Shown here: positions 10,250 through 21,285 of the stretch, one piece after another
Layout: each line of letters starts with the position of its first letter
Position numbering within the stretch: the first letter of the stretch is position 1
Position numbers and translations under genes: made by a program
Notes under the pieces: generated by a model
Seen by the model: the letters and a program-made list of their open reading frames with translations, nothing else
The model's database searches: none
What the model was told of the DNA's origin: nothing
From: Vanessa cardui
Taxonomy: Eukaryota > Arthropoda > Insecta > Lepidoptera > Nymphalidae
Length of the DNA: 64,000 bases
Assembly (NCBI RefSeq): GCF_905220365.1
Contig: NC_061152.1
Span: 423,001 to 487,000, forward strand
Direction: 5' to 3'

Positions 10250-11423
10250 GGAGAACGATTGATAGTTTTCAAATCAAATCAAAATACAAGTATTAGTATT
10301 AATTTTTTTTGTAGTAATTCGGTTGGGACGACACGGATAAACCCAATGAAAATTATTTTGTGATATTAATGTTTACGCATGCGGTGTGTGTAACTTTCAA
10401 CTCCTCCAAATATGCCATTTTATTTGTTTCTTCTTGTGCTCATTGCCAAGTCACTATAATTATTACATAAAGGAAACTATTGATACAATTACTAAATGTT
10501 CATTTCTAACTTTATAATAATTTGAATAGGACTTGGCTATTATGAGATCTCAAAACTTTTTACGATGGAAAGACTGCAGCGAGAGGTTTGGCATTTTTTA
10601 CGTTCAATGTTTTTGGTGGGATCTTATTTATTTTTTTGTCAGTGTATTTCTTTTTTTTTTAAGGTGACCTCATAATTTCTTGGACTTCAGCTACTGCTTT
10701 GCTTAGAACTCATTCTCTATCTCTTTTGTTTCTTCTCTGAGGCTTTGTTACTTCTAACGTAGACAAGTCTGGGCGATATATGCTTCGGAGTCGATTAAAT
10801 ACAGCCATTGCTGTCTCCTGAGCCCGAGCGCGCAATCAATTTTTATCGCTATACAATGAAACTTTAAAATTTAAAGAATTATGAACTTCATGTATTAATT
10901 TGTATTCATTATAGTCTATGTATTACATTTACATTATTATTTTCTATTCTATGTATGTATTCATCCAATTGAATACTTAAACAACGTACAAAGTTAACAA
11001 TGCCGTCAAAATCCATACACAATGTTCTTGCCAAACCACAAATATAAAATTGTTTCCTATGCTATATTATTTTTTAATGTTTTTATAATTTTTCCTTTAT
11101 ATGTGGCTAATGACGTATCTTGATGCAAAATTTGAAGTTTCTAAGTCTGCTAGAAGTACCTTAGATTTTTGATGATCGGTCAGTGAGTCAGTGAGTGACA
11201 AAATCGTGTAACTTTGATCGATCGTAAATCCTAAACTATTAATTCAATTGGCATGTAATTTCGAACTTAAGCTTGTTCTAATGCCTACTATTAGTAAAAC
11301 CCAAACGCCTTGCTTTGTCCGCTTCGAAGATATAGGAAACAGCCGCGAATCGCTTCGAGAAAAGATGGTACGGTCGTGACCGTTTTGCTGGAGACTTGGC
11401 TGGGGCACTACCGTGTCCCCAGA
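10250..11423. other. Unassigned sequence upstream of klingon-like exon 1
   Basis: AT-rich. The part near 11160-11240 (GGTCAGTGAGTCAGTGAGTG then TGTAACTTTGATCGATCG) resembles the 3' region of a non-LTR element. No coding exon is supported; a leader exon or promoter of the klingon-like gene could lie here. Confidence 0.3.
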
Positions 11424-11548
11424 TACATATAGTTATAAGTTTCTTTTTTAATTTCTCTAAGTTAATAACAAATTTGGGCTAAATTTGCCGCCCCTCTAAA
11501 TCTGCCGCCCTAGGCCGCCTACTTAGCCTATTGGTAAATCCGCCACTG
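11424..11548 (+). mobile_element. hAT-type MITE K, 3' part only
   Basis: Matches the right half of the copies at 25378-25731 and 45375-45704, ending CCTATTGGTAAATCCGCCA then CTG. The left end is missing. Confidence 0.75.
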
Positions 11549-11640
11549 TCTTGGTGTTTGTGCCGTCGTTACTTCTGATTTTTCCGTAACACAAGTGCTT
11601 TAGCTACTTACAGTGGGATAAGAGTAATGTCGTGTCATCC
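11549..11640 (+). repeat. SINE-B, 3' fragment
   Basis: GGTGTTTGTGCCGTCGTTAC through ACAAGTGCTTTAGCTAC to GATAAGAGTAATGTCGTG. Confidence 0.75.
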
Positions 11641-12094
11641 ATAATATGGTTACATAAATTTTTTTTTTTTAATTTTTAGTATTGAATTGAAAATTTGAAA
11701 TAGTGTTTTGATTAAACTCGGTTGTTTTTTTTGTCAAATTTTTCGTTTATTGTTCAACTATGTTATAGCGCATATAAAGTTTAAAATCGCGTAACTTATA
11801 TGATCCATATGAGAAGAAGTTGGTTGGTCGACCTTTTCTCATACGATTTTGAATTTATTAAACAATCTGTATATCACAAACAACCTTTTATGAATTCCTC
11901 GAAAATTGGTAGAAATTGCATTATTAAAATCCAATAGGTTCGAAAAATAATCCCCTGTTGACTATAAAGTTCTGTACGGTCGGCAAAACAATCACAACTA
12001 AAATTTAAATAATATTTTTTATCGATTGATTTGTTTTGCTGTTGATTATTGAAAAGTTTATTATCATATTTAAATGTTAACAAACAAAGCAGAG
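11640..12094. other. Unassigned AT-rich sequence
   Basis: A 69-codon minus-strand frame at 11874-12083 is low-complexity (Asn/Lys/Tyr-rich) with no motif. No family match seen. Confidence 0.3.
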
Positions 12095-12320
12095 AGCTAA
12101 CATGGCCCAGTGGTTAGAACATGCATCTTAACCAACTTGCTCGGCGGTGGAGGAAAATATCGTGAGGAAACCTGCATGTGTCTACTTTCATAGAAATTCT
12201 GCCACATGTGTATTCCACCAACCCGCATTGGAACAGCGTTGTGGAATATGTTCCGAACCTTTTCCTCAAAGGGTCTTAGCCCAGCAGTGGGAAATTTACA
12301 GGCTGTTGTTGTTGTTGTTT
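12095..12320 (+). repeat. SINE-A with B-box deletion, GTT tail
   Basis: Head ATGGCCCAGTGGTTAGAAC jumps from CATCTTAACC to CTTGCTCGGCGGTG, losing the B box. It ends GGCTGTTGTTGTTGTTGTT. Confidence 0.85.
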
Positions 12321-12583
12321 TATACGAAATAATTTTGGAAATAAGTTTATATATGAGGGTTGTGCTTTAAAACGAGAAGTCAATCGAATATATTAAATAA
12401 CAACTTTGTGTATAAAAATTCATGTTTGTCAATGAAACTTTTTTGGCATCCGCGTGGTATGTTTGGCAGCGAACAGTGTTTGTATGAATTGTCAAAAAAA
12501 AGATTGCAAGGCATTACTTTCACAGTAATAAGAAATAATGATTTCATAATCACATCAAATCAAAACACACTTTATTGTACACC

Positions 12584-12785
12584 AGAGCCGAGATGGCCCA
12601 GTATAACAGCTTGGTTGCCATGGTAACAAAAAGAAACAATATAATGCCTACTACTGCAGTTCTCACTCGTGAAAAGTTGACAACTGGCTTAGAGTAATAC
12701 GCCATTTGGATACATCATCATCATCATCAGCCTGTAAACTTCCCACTGCTGGACTAAGGCCTCCTCTTCCTTTGAGAAGGCTAGG
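12584..12785. repeat. Composite: SINE-A head, two-copy repeat, inverted SINE-A tail
   Basis: GAGCCGAGATGGCCCAG (12584-12600) is followed by a unit starting TTGGTTGCCATGGTAAC. That unit also occurs inverted at 21105-21225. Then comes an antisense SINE-A 3' end at 12722-12785 (CATCATCATCAGCCTGTAAA). Confidence 0.6.
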
Positions 12786-12829
12786 AGCATATTACATACA
12801 TACATGCATATATATACATACATATATGT

Positions 12830-12965
12830 AGGAAACGCGTGCATCTTAACCGATGATTGCGGGTTCAAGCTCAGGCAAGCACCGCTGAATATTCATGTGC
12901 TTAAATTCTGCCACGTGTGTAATCCACCAACCCGCATTGGCACAACGGTGAAATATGTTCCAACA
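12830..12965 (+). repeat. SINE-A with internal deletion
   Basis: ACGCGTGCATCTTAACCGAT, GGGTTCAAGCTCAGG, then a jump to AAATTCTGCCACGTGTG and CCAACCCGCATTGGCAC. Confidence 0.75.
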
Positions 12966-13074
12966 ATATATCAAATAGACGATACAGCCCCACACGACAG
13001 AGAAATCTATGTTTTTTTAACTCTGCGAGGGAGACATACGAGGTCTATTAGACCTCGCTCTGCATCGAATGTGT

Positions 13075-13165
13075 TAAACTACGCAACGGATTTTGATGAG
13101 ATTTTCATCACTAAACAGAGCGATACAAGAGGAAGGTCTATATGTATAATACATGCATATTATAG
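13075..13165 (-). repeat. LINE tail E fragment
   Basis: ACGCAACGGATTTTGATGAG, then AGAGGAAGGTCTATATGTAT and ATACATGCATATTATAGTAG. Confidence 0.6.
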
Positions 13166-13242
13166 TAGAGAAACGCCTATATTGTCGAATTTCCTAGCCC
13201 TAAAATAAATAAGCATTTTTAATATTTTATTTGTTAAATATA

Positions 13243-13580
13243 AATCAAAATCAAAATAAACTTTATTCAAGTAGGCTTTTACAAGCACTTTTGAATCGTC
13301 AATTAACAATTAAGTGAAGCTAACACCGGTTCGGAAAGTAGATTCTACCGAGAAGAACCGCCAAGAAACCCAGTAGTTACTCTTTTCAACATTTAAAAAA
13401 ATACAAAGTCATGTTAGTTAATACAATTATTTAAATTACTATATCCTGCCTGGAAGTCAACAGGTATTAATGCCACGCTTTTTTATCATCTACAAAATAT
13501 TGTATCGAATAATATGCCTTTTTTTACTGATTTATATTTTATAAACGATTTGAATTTACGAAACGGCAAAGTTAAAAATG
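13243..13580 (-). repeat. LINE tail D, near full length
   Basis: AAATCAAAATAAACTTTATTC start. It goes through CTGCCTGGAAGTCAACAGG to TTTGAATTTACGAAACGGC, the family's 5' limit in this window. Confidence 0.85.
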
Positions 13581-13944
13581 TCTAAAGGTTATATAATATA
13601 CACTTATTGTAATGATGTGGTCGCTACTAATAAAAAAAATTACAGTTATTAAAAAGTGATATTTGTTAACAAGACAAGCCAGTATAACGTCGAAATAACG
13701 AGCTACATCAAATAAAAATCTTATACTAAAAAAAAATGTTTTTTGTTGTGCTAACCGTACCTCTGGCACCCCTGTGGCTTTACCATTAAGGGGTGAAAGA
13801 TAAAAAGCGTAAAAATCGATCCCCAAACTAGTATACGTCATTGTTATGTAATAAGTATTTCTAAGGGTTCCGTTGAAGCAGCATTTTTTTTTCTATATCG
13901 AAACGATTTCACTTACAAATATAAAGATTCTTATTGACACTACT
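13580..13944. other. Unassigned AT-rich sequence
   Basis: The minus frame at 13572-13841 is low-complexity Phe/Ile-rich with no motif or splice support. Confidence 0.3.
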
Positions 13945-14200
13945 AGCTTGGCCCGCGACATCGTACTCGTTTGAATTTAACAAAAAATGTAGCCTAAGTT
14001 ACTCCTTATTATATCAGTTATCTGACAGTGAAAGTCACATCAAAATCGGTCCAGCCGTTCCAGAGATTAGCCGGAACAAATGGAGAGACAAAAATTGTTT
14101 GTTACTTTGGTATATGTACCGTGTATACATACATATGCATTGAGTAAAAGGGCTATTTTAATATTACAAACAGACACTCCAATTTTATTATATGTATAGA
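13945..14200 (+). repeat. LINE tail F, full length
   Basis: TAGCTTGGCCCGCGACATCG start, TCGGTCCAGCCGTTCCAGAG, end CCAATTTTATTATATGTATA. Confidence 0.8.
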
Positions 14201-14287
14201 TATAGTTTAGTAACTCTATCTGTGTGATAATTAATATTATTTTGATTACGATAATTAAGATAATAATCTACTAATTAATTATTACAT

Positions 14288-14560
14288 AGTATAAAACAAA
14301 GTCGCTTACCGCTGTCTGTCCCTATGTATGCTTAGATCTTTAAAATTACGCAACGGATTTTGATGCGATTTTTTTCAATAGATAGAGTGATTCGAGAGGA
14401 AGGTTTTTGTATATAATACATGGACAATATAGTAAAGAAACACTGATAATTTTAGATTCTAATGTGATGTCGTAAATAAACAAATTATGTACATTAAGTA
14501 TTAGTATTGCACCCGTGAAGCCGTGGCTGGTGGCAGTACAAAATACATACAAACAACAAA
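14288..14560 (-). repeat. LINE tail E
   Basis: Antisense copy from TAGTATAAAACAAAGTCGCT through ACGCAACGGATTTTGATGC to ATTGCACCCGTGAAGCCG. Confidence 0.8.
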
Positions 14561-14784
14561 TACTTTGACAGGCATTAAAAACTCTTTCGTACCAACCTAC
14601 CCTTATGTAAGGGTTAGTGTAATCTGTGTAACGATTAACCATGGGAATAGGTCAAAGTCCCAGTTCCCGGATTAAATTAAAACAGCCCTTACTGCTCTGA
14701 TTTTTTTTATAAGCTTTTAAATTTAATTCGTTTGATAGCGTGCGTTGATTGTCATTTATTATTTATATAAACGTTTTTTGGGAT

Positions 14785-14925
14785 TCAAAATAAACTTTAT
14801 TCAAGTGGGCTTTTACAAGCACTTTTGAATCGTCATTTAACAATTAAGTGAAGCTACCACTAGTTCTGAAAGTAGATTCTACCGAGAAGAACCGCCAAGA
14901 AACTCAGTAGTTACTCTATAAGGAT
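14785..14925 (-). repeat. LINE tail D, partial
   Basis: ATTCAAAATAAACTTTATTC, then TGAATCGTCATTTAACAAT and CAAGAAACTCAGTAGTTAC. Confidence 0.8.
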
Positions 14926-14934
14926 GCATTTTAT

Positions 14935-15195
14935 GTTCTAACGATCCTCCAGCTTCGCACGGCTCCAATACTGATACTAAATATACTACAGAATTTGTTT
15001 ATTCACGACATTACATTACAAACTTCTAAAATAATTAGTGTTTTATTATCATATTGTCCATGTATTATATACAAAAACCTTCCTCTCGAATCACTCTATC
15101 TATTAAAAAAAACCGCATCAAAATCCGTTGCGTTGTTTTAAAGATTTAAGCACACATAGGCATATAAGGGACAGAAAAAGCTACTTTTATTTTAT
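14935..15195 (+). repeat. LINE tail E
   Basis: CCAGCTTCGCACGGCTCCAA start, CTTCCTCTCGAATCACTC, then AAATCCGTTGCGTTGTT and a degraded TTTTATTTTATAATATGTA end. Confidence 0.8.
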
Positions 15196-15777
15196 AATAT
15201 GTAATTATTTAAATTAATTAGTTTTAAAATTAATATATAAAAATACATATTATGTTATTTGTAACTGTCTGTATCGATATACTATGTCAGGTACATATAT
15301 ATTGTTCATATTATATGATGTTAATCATATAATATTTTAACGAGATTATTTTTTTATTGAATAGCATGCACATCGAGGGTGGTCCCACTTAAAATTTGAA
15401 GACAAATTCGATCTCTAAGGGTGGAATAGGGGTGCAGTAAGCCACGCTATCGTATTTGAACTACACAGTACACATAACCTACATATAACCTATCTATACA
15501 AATAAATAAAACTGAAGTGTCAGTCTGTCTATTCAAAATAATTGCTTCTATAAATGTGATTATAGCTTAAAACATTTTATAAAGATTTTAAACTCGACCT
15601 GATAACGCGGCTTTTAGTTGTTTCTCTTTCTTTTTCATTCTGTCTCTTTCTATTGTATATGATTTTTTAATAATACTAGCTGTACCCGCGGCTTTACGCT
15701 TTTGGAATTTAACAAAAAGTTATTTTTTTCTAAGTTACAGCCACATTACCGATGATAGCATGACGCTTGCCCGAGCC
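15196..15777. other. Unassigned AT-rich sequence with a tail F scrap
   Basis: Near 15680-15740 TAGCTGTACCCGCGGCTTTA is the start of a tail F copy that breaks off. The rest matches nothing seen elsewhere in the window. Confidence 0.3.
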
Positions 15778-15832
15778 CGCTATCATCGGTTAAGATGTAC
15801 GCGTTCTAACCACTGGGCCATCTCAGCTCTCT
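15778..15832 (-). repeat. SINE-A head fragment
   Basis: ATCATCGGTTAAGATGTACG through CACTGGGCCATCTCAGCTC: the antisense tRNA-like head only. Confidence 0.75.
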
Positions 15833-15894
15833 CACCAGTTGTAACAAACAGACAAATACTAAAAATAACATATATATATAAGTAAATATGACAA

Positions 15895-16108
15895 ATAAAT
15901 ATTGGACAACATCACATACATTACTCTGATCACAATGTGAGTAGCCAAAGCACTTGTGTTGTGGAAGATCAGAAGTAACGACGGCACAAACACCCAGACC
16001 CGAGACGACGCAGACAACTAATGACAATCTACATCGACTCGGCCGGACGAACCCGGGACCTCGGAAAGGACCCATGAAAACCGGTGTACACATTCGACCA
16101 CGGAGATC
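15895..16108 (-). repeat. SINE-B, antisense
   Basis: GGACAACATCACATACATTA to CATTCGACCACGGAGATCG. The interior 95-codon frame is a translation of the SINE, not a gene. Confidence 0.85.
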
Positions 16109-16264
16109 GTCAATACTTCAGCTTTATATATAATTAGTGTAGCTTTTATACAGAGTAACAGCAGAGACAGCAATAGTATAAAGTTAAATGCATACATTAA
16201 ATAATGATTTTAAAAATTAGTAACGGACACCCCACAACTGTTACTCAAAACCATCCCTTAACCT

Positions 16265-16312
16265 TTGTCGTTAGCACGTGACTGACACGTGACCTGCGCG
16301 TGCGCATGATTA
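16265..16312. promoter_or_regulatory. Possible promoter spot: double CACGTG plus NRF-1-like GC motif
   Basis: GCACGTGACTGACACGTGAC is followed at once by CTGCGCGTGCGCATGA. Two E-boxes 12 bp apart beside a TGCGCnTGCGCA-type site stand out in AT-rich surroundings. Lying 6 kb upstream of klingon-like exon 1, it could be that gene's promoter, but no transcript evidence is visible. Confidence 0.25.
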
Positions 16313-16445
16313 TCAGACTCTTTGAATTGACACAGATATATTGATATTATTTATTGCGTGTGCTTTCCCGCGATGCTTGCTAGTATTATTAACTGATTAC
16401 GAAGAGCTGGTAACGTTTCGATGCAGTGTTATATTGATTTAATTG

Positions 16446-17033
16446 TTTGTAGCCCAGTGGTTAGAACGCGTGCATCTTAACCGATGATTGCGGGTTCAAA
16501 ACCAGGCAAGCACCACTATATATATGTGGTTGATTTGTCTTTATAATTCATCTCGTGCTCGGTGAAGGAAAACATCGTGAAGAAACCTGCATGTGTCTAA
16601 TTTCATCGAAATTCTGCCACATGTGCATTTCACCGACCCGCATTGGAACAGCGTGGTGGATTTTTTTATTTTATGGTAAACGTTGGCGGACGAGCAAATG
16701 GGCCACCTGATGGTAAGTGGTCACCATCGCCCATAGACATTGACGCTGTAAGAATTATTAACTATTCCTTACATCGTCAATGTGCCACCAACCTTGGGAA
16801 CTAAGATGTTATGTCCCTTGTGCCTGTAGTTACACTGGCTCACTCACCCTTCAGATCGGAACGCTACAATACTGAGTACTGTTGTTTGGCGGTAAAATAA
16901 CTGATGAGTGGGTGGTACCAACCCAGACGGGCTTGCACAAAGCCCTACCACCAAGTAAAATTATTCCAAATCCTCTCCTTAAGTGGGAGTGGCCTTAGCT
17001 CAGCAGTGGGAAATTTACAGGCTGTTACTTTAC
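16446..17033 (+). repeat. SINE-A split by Rep-C
   Basis: SINE-A 16446-16660 stops at GGAACAGCGTGGTGGA and resumes at 16964 with TTCCAAATCCTCTCCTTAAG, ending TTACAGGCTGTTACTTTAC. Confidence 0.85.
16661..16963 (-). repeat. Rep-C nested in SINE-A
   Basis: Complete antisense copy: TTTTATGGTAAACGTTGGCG start, CTTGTGCCTGTAGTTACAC, end TTGCACAAAGCCCTACCACC. It shows that Rep-C was active after this SINE-A copy landed. Confidence 0.85.
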
Positions 17034-17044
17034 TATAACAGATT

Positions 17045-17110
17045 TAAGACGCAGTTATATAGTCTTTATAGTAGGTATATTTAGTATCAGTATTGCACCA
17101 GAGCTTAACT
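17045..17110 (-). repeat. LINE tail E scrap
   Basis: ATATTTAGTATCAGTATTGC followed by ACCAGAGC. Confidence 0.5.
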
Positions 17111-18849
17111 TAACAGAGGCGAATAAGAATGCGTTTACAGTCCCCCCCTCTAGTTGTCCTCACTGCGCACGCGCCGCCACGTGGCTAAGGTCACGTCAAA
17201 TGTCAGCTAGGGGTGGTGATAAGCATGAATGATTAGATCAATAACGGTACCCTCACTTCCTTTAACTACTCGTGTAGATATTGTGTAGTACAGTATGTAA
17301 GATTTTGATAGATATACTTGTTAAAATAGTTATGTATTACATGTAAAACATTGCATTGTTTCCCAATTAGTTAATTGTAAAAATAGTTATGTATTTCTTA
17401 TAATATGTAACCCCACACATTGGCAACGCTGAACGACAGGCACTATGGTTTGAGCGCTTAACGAGTACGCAACCGTAAAGTGTTATAATATATATTAAAA
17501 TAGTGAAAGTAATTGCAGAGTTTAATTGACTGACCTAAGACCCCTTTAAGTAGTTCAATAGTAGAAGGATAGTAGTCGCCTTCGCTTGCGTTTTCATATC
17601 AGGAAAAAAAAGTAGCCTTGGAGTTCAAGTTTGCTTCACACAAAATTTCATCGAAATCGGTTCAGCGGTTCGGTCGTGAAAGAGCGACAGATATACAGAG
17701 TTACTTTCTCATTTATTATGTTAATATATGTGTATAAAAAGTAGTTTAATTGTTGTCATGTCTTAAATTTTATTGTCTTTGATTAGACTTCGGCTGCGTT
17801 TAAGGGGGTTTTAGGGGGGTTATTGGGTAAGGTTAGTTAGGGTTTATAGATGTGTACATACATTAATATATTTTTTATGTACATAACGGAGTAGCATGTC
17901 CGAGCCCGTTTTTTAAAAAAAACATGACGTCAGCATAGCTGACGTCACGAGTGTCAGGGTTTCGATCTTTATCCATTCTTCTCTGATTTATTCCAATATG
18001 AGACGGTCCGATCGCTCCGACGGCTCGACCAAGTCTGTCGATACCGGCGGGCGCTTGATCTTTTATAACAAAAATAGGTGGGTAGACTTATTCACTCAAC
18101 ATAACAGCTGTATACAAACACTAAAATATTTCAGACTAATTTAACATTTCAAAATTCACTAAAAATCATTAATTTAACAATGAAACTTTTTTAAATTATT
18201 AAAATAATCATTTCTGGACACGTGTTTTTCTTAAATTCGTGGTTTCGCGCTGCCATACATAACTAGTTATAGTTCGTAGCTACGCTGGAGTTTTAGAAAT
18301 TGTTGGGTGTAAAAAATAACCTATGTTCATCAAAATTAAATTGAATTTCATCAAAATCGATTCAAAGCCGCTAGTTATTAATAATACATATATTCGGTAG
18401 GCTCTTTGTCAATTAATTCGTTACAGTAATGTGTTATCATTAAATTAACACAGATCGAAGAAATTATTTTGACATTTGACATTTCTTTTTTTTTTAATTA
18501 ATTAGTAGTGAAGGTACAAAGTTATAGAGCCAAAAAATCGACGTAATTATATTAATACTCTGCATGTTTATTTCCCATAGAATTTTGACGTGCGTTACAC
18601 ATATAAGGGGGGAGCCGTTATGGGAGCCATGAGGATGCGTGTTATTGAAATATATTGTCATTCACCCCAATGTATTTGCTCTTACGATTAATGATGGTTT
18701 TAAGTTGAAAAGAATGTGTCTGGTCGTGTTGTCATTGGTATGTGGCCTCTTTTATGATAAGGTCAAAATTGGAAGGGTCAAGTAAGGAAAAAGCGTTGTC
18801 TCAAGCGATCTTGCATTGAAGACATTTTCAAGAAAATCCAACAGTATAT
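17111..18849. other. Unassigned intergenic stretch
   Basis: Includes a GC-rich spot at about 17155-17215 (CTCACTGCGCACGCGCCGCC), a partial tail M at about 17580-17715 and the dyad at 17925-17947. No convincing exon in either strand. Confidence 0.3.
17925..17947. promoter_or_regulatory. Perfect dyad of two TGACGTCA (CRE-type) sites
   Basis: TGACGTCAGC, a 3-base spacer ATA, then GCTGACGTCA: a 10-bp perfect inverted repeat containing two full cAMP-response-type octamers. No gene starts nearby that I can see. Confidence 0.35.
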
Positions 18850-19435
18850 CTATGTTAAAACAATACGAGAATACATTAACAAATATGTTTTTTACAAATT
18901 ACCTTTTATACGAAAACAAAAGTATAACACCTCGCCTCATTGCCTCCACTGGTGACAGGAGGGCTGGTTCGTTTTTTGCCCAGAGGATCGGAATTGCGAT
19001 TCAACGGGGAAACGCTGCTAGCATTCTTGCCACCATTCCACGCGGTCAAGATTTATACAGTAACTAGTTTTAGTTCATATTTGTATATATATATTTAAGC
19101 ATTTAATGTTGTTAATTCTTATGTTAATAAAAATTACTATTTTTATACGATAATATACTGGGTCAATTAAGGGGCTCGTATCGCTTCTTTCTTTTGATTG
19201 TTGAGGCGCGTGCCCGTGGCTGACACCGGCTCCGAATATAACAATAACTATAACTACGTTATATAATCGTAAATCGACTTTTAAGTAGTCTAATGTTTTT
19301 CATTTCATTTTACTCAGGAGGACTCTAAAAAATATGTTGAATACGCAATTATTTTTATTACTTTTTAGTGCAATTTTTTTTTAATAGTGTTTTGTTTGAG
19401 GTCGGTTTTTCTTTCTGTTAACATTTTTATTTATT
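18850..19435 (-). repeat. Rep-G copy split by ORF-end L
   Basis: CAGTATATCTATGTTAAAAC at the left, then GCTGACACCGGCTCCGAATA, and GAGGTCGGTTTTTCTTTCTG at the right. The other copies lie at 27183, 38505-39110, 40730-41340 and 52430. Confidence 0.75.
18914..19140 (+). mobile_element. ORF-end L of a non-LTR retrotransposon, 10-bp target-site duplication
   Basis: TTTTATACGA is repeated at 18904-18913 and 19141-19150. The plus reading includes LIASTGDRRAGS, QRIGIAIQRGNAAS and IPRGQDLYSN then stop, a recurrent retroelement C-terminus. A short 3' UTR follows, ending in TTAATAAAAATTAC. Confidence 0.85.
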
Positions 19436-19850
19436 AACTTTGCCGTTTCGTAAATTCAAATCATTTGTAAAAATATATTGTTAAAAAAGCATATTATTCG
19501 ATACAAGATTTTATAGATGATAAAAAAGTGAAAGTTAATACCTGTTGACTTCCAGCCAGGACACATTAATTTAAATAATAGTATTTAACTAATATGATTG
19601 TATTTTTTAAATGTTGAAAAAGAGTAACTACTGAGTTTCTTGGCGGTTCATCTCGGTAGAATCTACTTTCCGAACCGGTGGTAGCTTCACTTAATTGTAA
19701 AATGACGATTCAAAGGTGCTTTTGAAGCTTGTTTCGCATAGTATATTCTACGGAGAAGAACCGGCAAGAAACACAGTAGTTACTCTTTTTTATCATTTGA
19801 AAAATACAAAGTCAAGTTAGTTAAATAAAATTACTTAAATTAATATATCC
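19435..19850. repeat. Two LINE tail D copies, head to head
   Basis: Sense copy 19435-19735 (ACTTTGCCGTTTCGTAAATT to GATTCAAAGGTGCTTTTG), then an antisense copy from about 19740 (ATTCTACGGAGAAGAACCGG). Confidence 0.75.
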
Positions 19851-20094
19851 AAGCAAGATCTACATATATAATATATAGCAGATAGCAAGACCTTAAAAAT
19901 AAATAAACCCGATTTTACTACTTTAACTGTAACGTTTAACGATTCAGGTTAAATATTAAAGTTTAAGTTGACTGATTTACTCGGCGGCAACAATTACTTT
20001 AACTTAGATAGTGTTACTTGATAACGCGCCCTTGTTTTTAATAGCTATGTTAATTAAGTATATTTAAAGTCAAGTCTAACGCTTCATGTATACG

Positions 20095-20630
20095 ACGCGG
20101 TTTTCGACCGACTTCAAAAAGGAGAAGGTTATCAATTCGTTTGTATTTTTCTATGTTTGTTACCTCATAACTTTTCACTGGGTGGACACAGGCTCCAAAA
20201 AAATCAAAATCAAAATAAACTTTATTAAGTACTTTTGAATCGTCATTTTACAATTAAGTGAAGCTACCACCGATTCGGAAAGTAGATTCTACCGAGAAGA
20301 ACCGGCAAGAAACTCAGTAGTTACTCTTTTTTAACATTTAAAAATACAACGTCATGTTAATTAATACATTTATTTAAATCAATGTAATGTAACAATAACT
20401 GTCTCCAAATATAACAATAACTGTAACTACGTTATATAATCGTAAATCGACTTTTAAGTAGTCTAATATTTTTCATTACATTTTACATAGGAGGACTCTA
20501 GAAAATATGTTGAATACGCAATTATTTTTATTACTTTTTAGTGCATATTTGTTTGTTTTAAAATAGTGTTTTGTTTGAAGTCGGTTTTTCTTTTTGTTAA
20601 TTTTTTTGTTTATATGTGCAACTATCATTA
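20095..20630 (-). repeat. Rep-G pieces with LINE tail D inserted
   Basis: CCGACTTCAAAAAGGAGAAG module at 20108-20195, tail D antisense at 20205-20390 (AATCAAAATAAACTTTATTA). Rep-G resumes at about 20395 (AACTGTCTCCAAATATAAC) and runs to AAGTCGGTTTTTCTTTTTG. Confidence 0.7.
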
Positions 20631-20679
20631 TTTTTGACATCAATAATGTGTACTGTTTCTATATATGATAAAAATGAAA

Positions 20680-21098
20680 ATATAATTGATTCAAGTAGGC
20701 TTTTACAAGCACTTTGAACCGTTAATTAACTATATTAAGTGAAGCTACCTACAGTCTGTAAATTGTCCACTGCTGGGCTAAGGCCTACTCTTCCTTATGA
20801 GGAGAAGGTTTGGAACATATTCTATCACGCTGTTCCAATGCGGGTTGATTAAATACACATGTGGTAGAATTTCCATGAAATTTGACATGAGCAGGTTTCC
20901 TCACGATGTTTCCCTTCACGAGATGAATTTATAAACACAAATTAAGCACATGAATATTCAGTGGGGTTTAAACTCGCCATCATCGGTTAAGATACACGCG
21001 TTTCAACCACATTGGAGCAGCGTGGTGGAATATGCTCCTAACCTTCTCAAAGGAAGAGGATCCCTTAGCCCAGCAGTGGGAAATTTACAAGCTGAAGA
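20680..21098. repeat. Tail D scrap plus inverted SINE-A pair
   Basis: 20680-20750 is antisense tail D. 20752-21005 is antisense SINE-A (CAGTCTGTAAATTGTCCACT to CATCATCGGTTAAGATAC). 21010-21098 is a sense SINE-A 3' half (CATTGGAGCAGCGTGGTGG). The two SINE pieces form an imperfect hairpin. Confidence 0.7.
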
Positions 21099-21104
21099 TG
21101 ATGA

Positions 21105-21225
21105 CGTATCCAAAAGGCGTATTAATCTAAGCCAGTTGTCACCTTATCACGAGTGAGAACTGCAGTAGTAGGCATTATATTGTTACTTTTTTTGTTACCA
21201 TGGCAACCAAGCTGTTATCTCCCTC
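21105..21225 (-). repeat. Two-copy repeat, inverted partner of 12604-12720
   Basis: CGAGTGAGAACTGCAGTAGT and TTGTTACCATGGCAACCAAG match the reverse complement of the 12.6 kb unit. In both places it adjoins SINE-A ends. Confidence 0.6.
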
Positions 21226-21285
21226 GTGTCCGTAGCTGTCACTTAATCTTCAAACTGAAACACATTTAAAGAATACCGTTTGATT

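Noticed and set aside
11874..12083. 69-codon minus ORF
   Set aside because: AT-driven Asn/Lys/Tyr-rich composition, no motif, no splice signals, no promoter.
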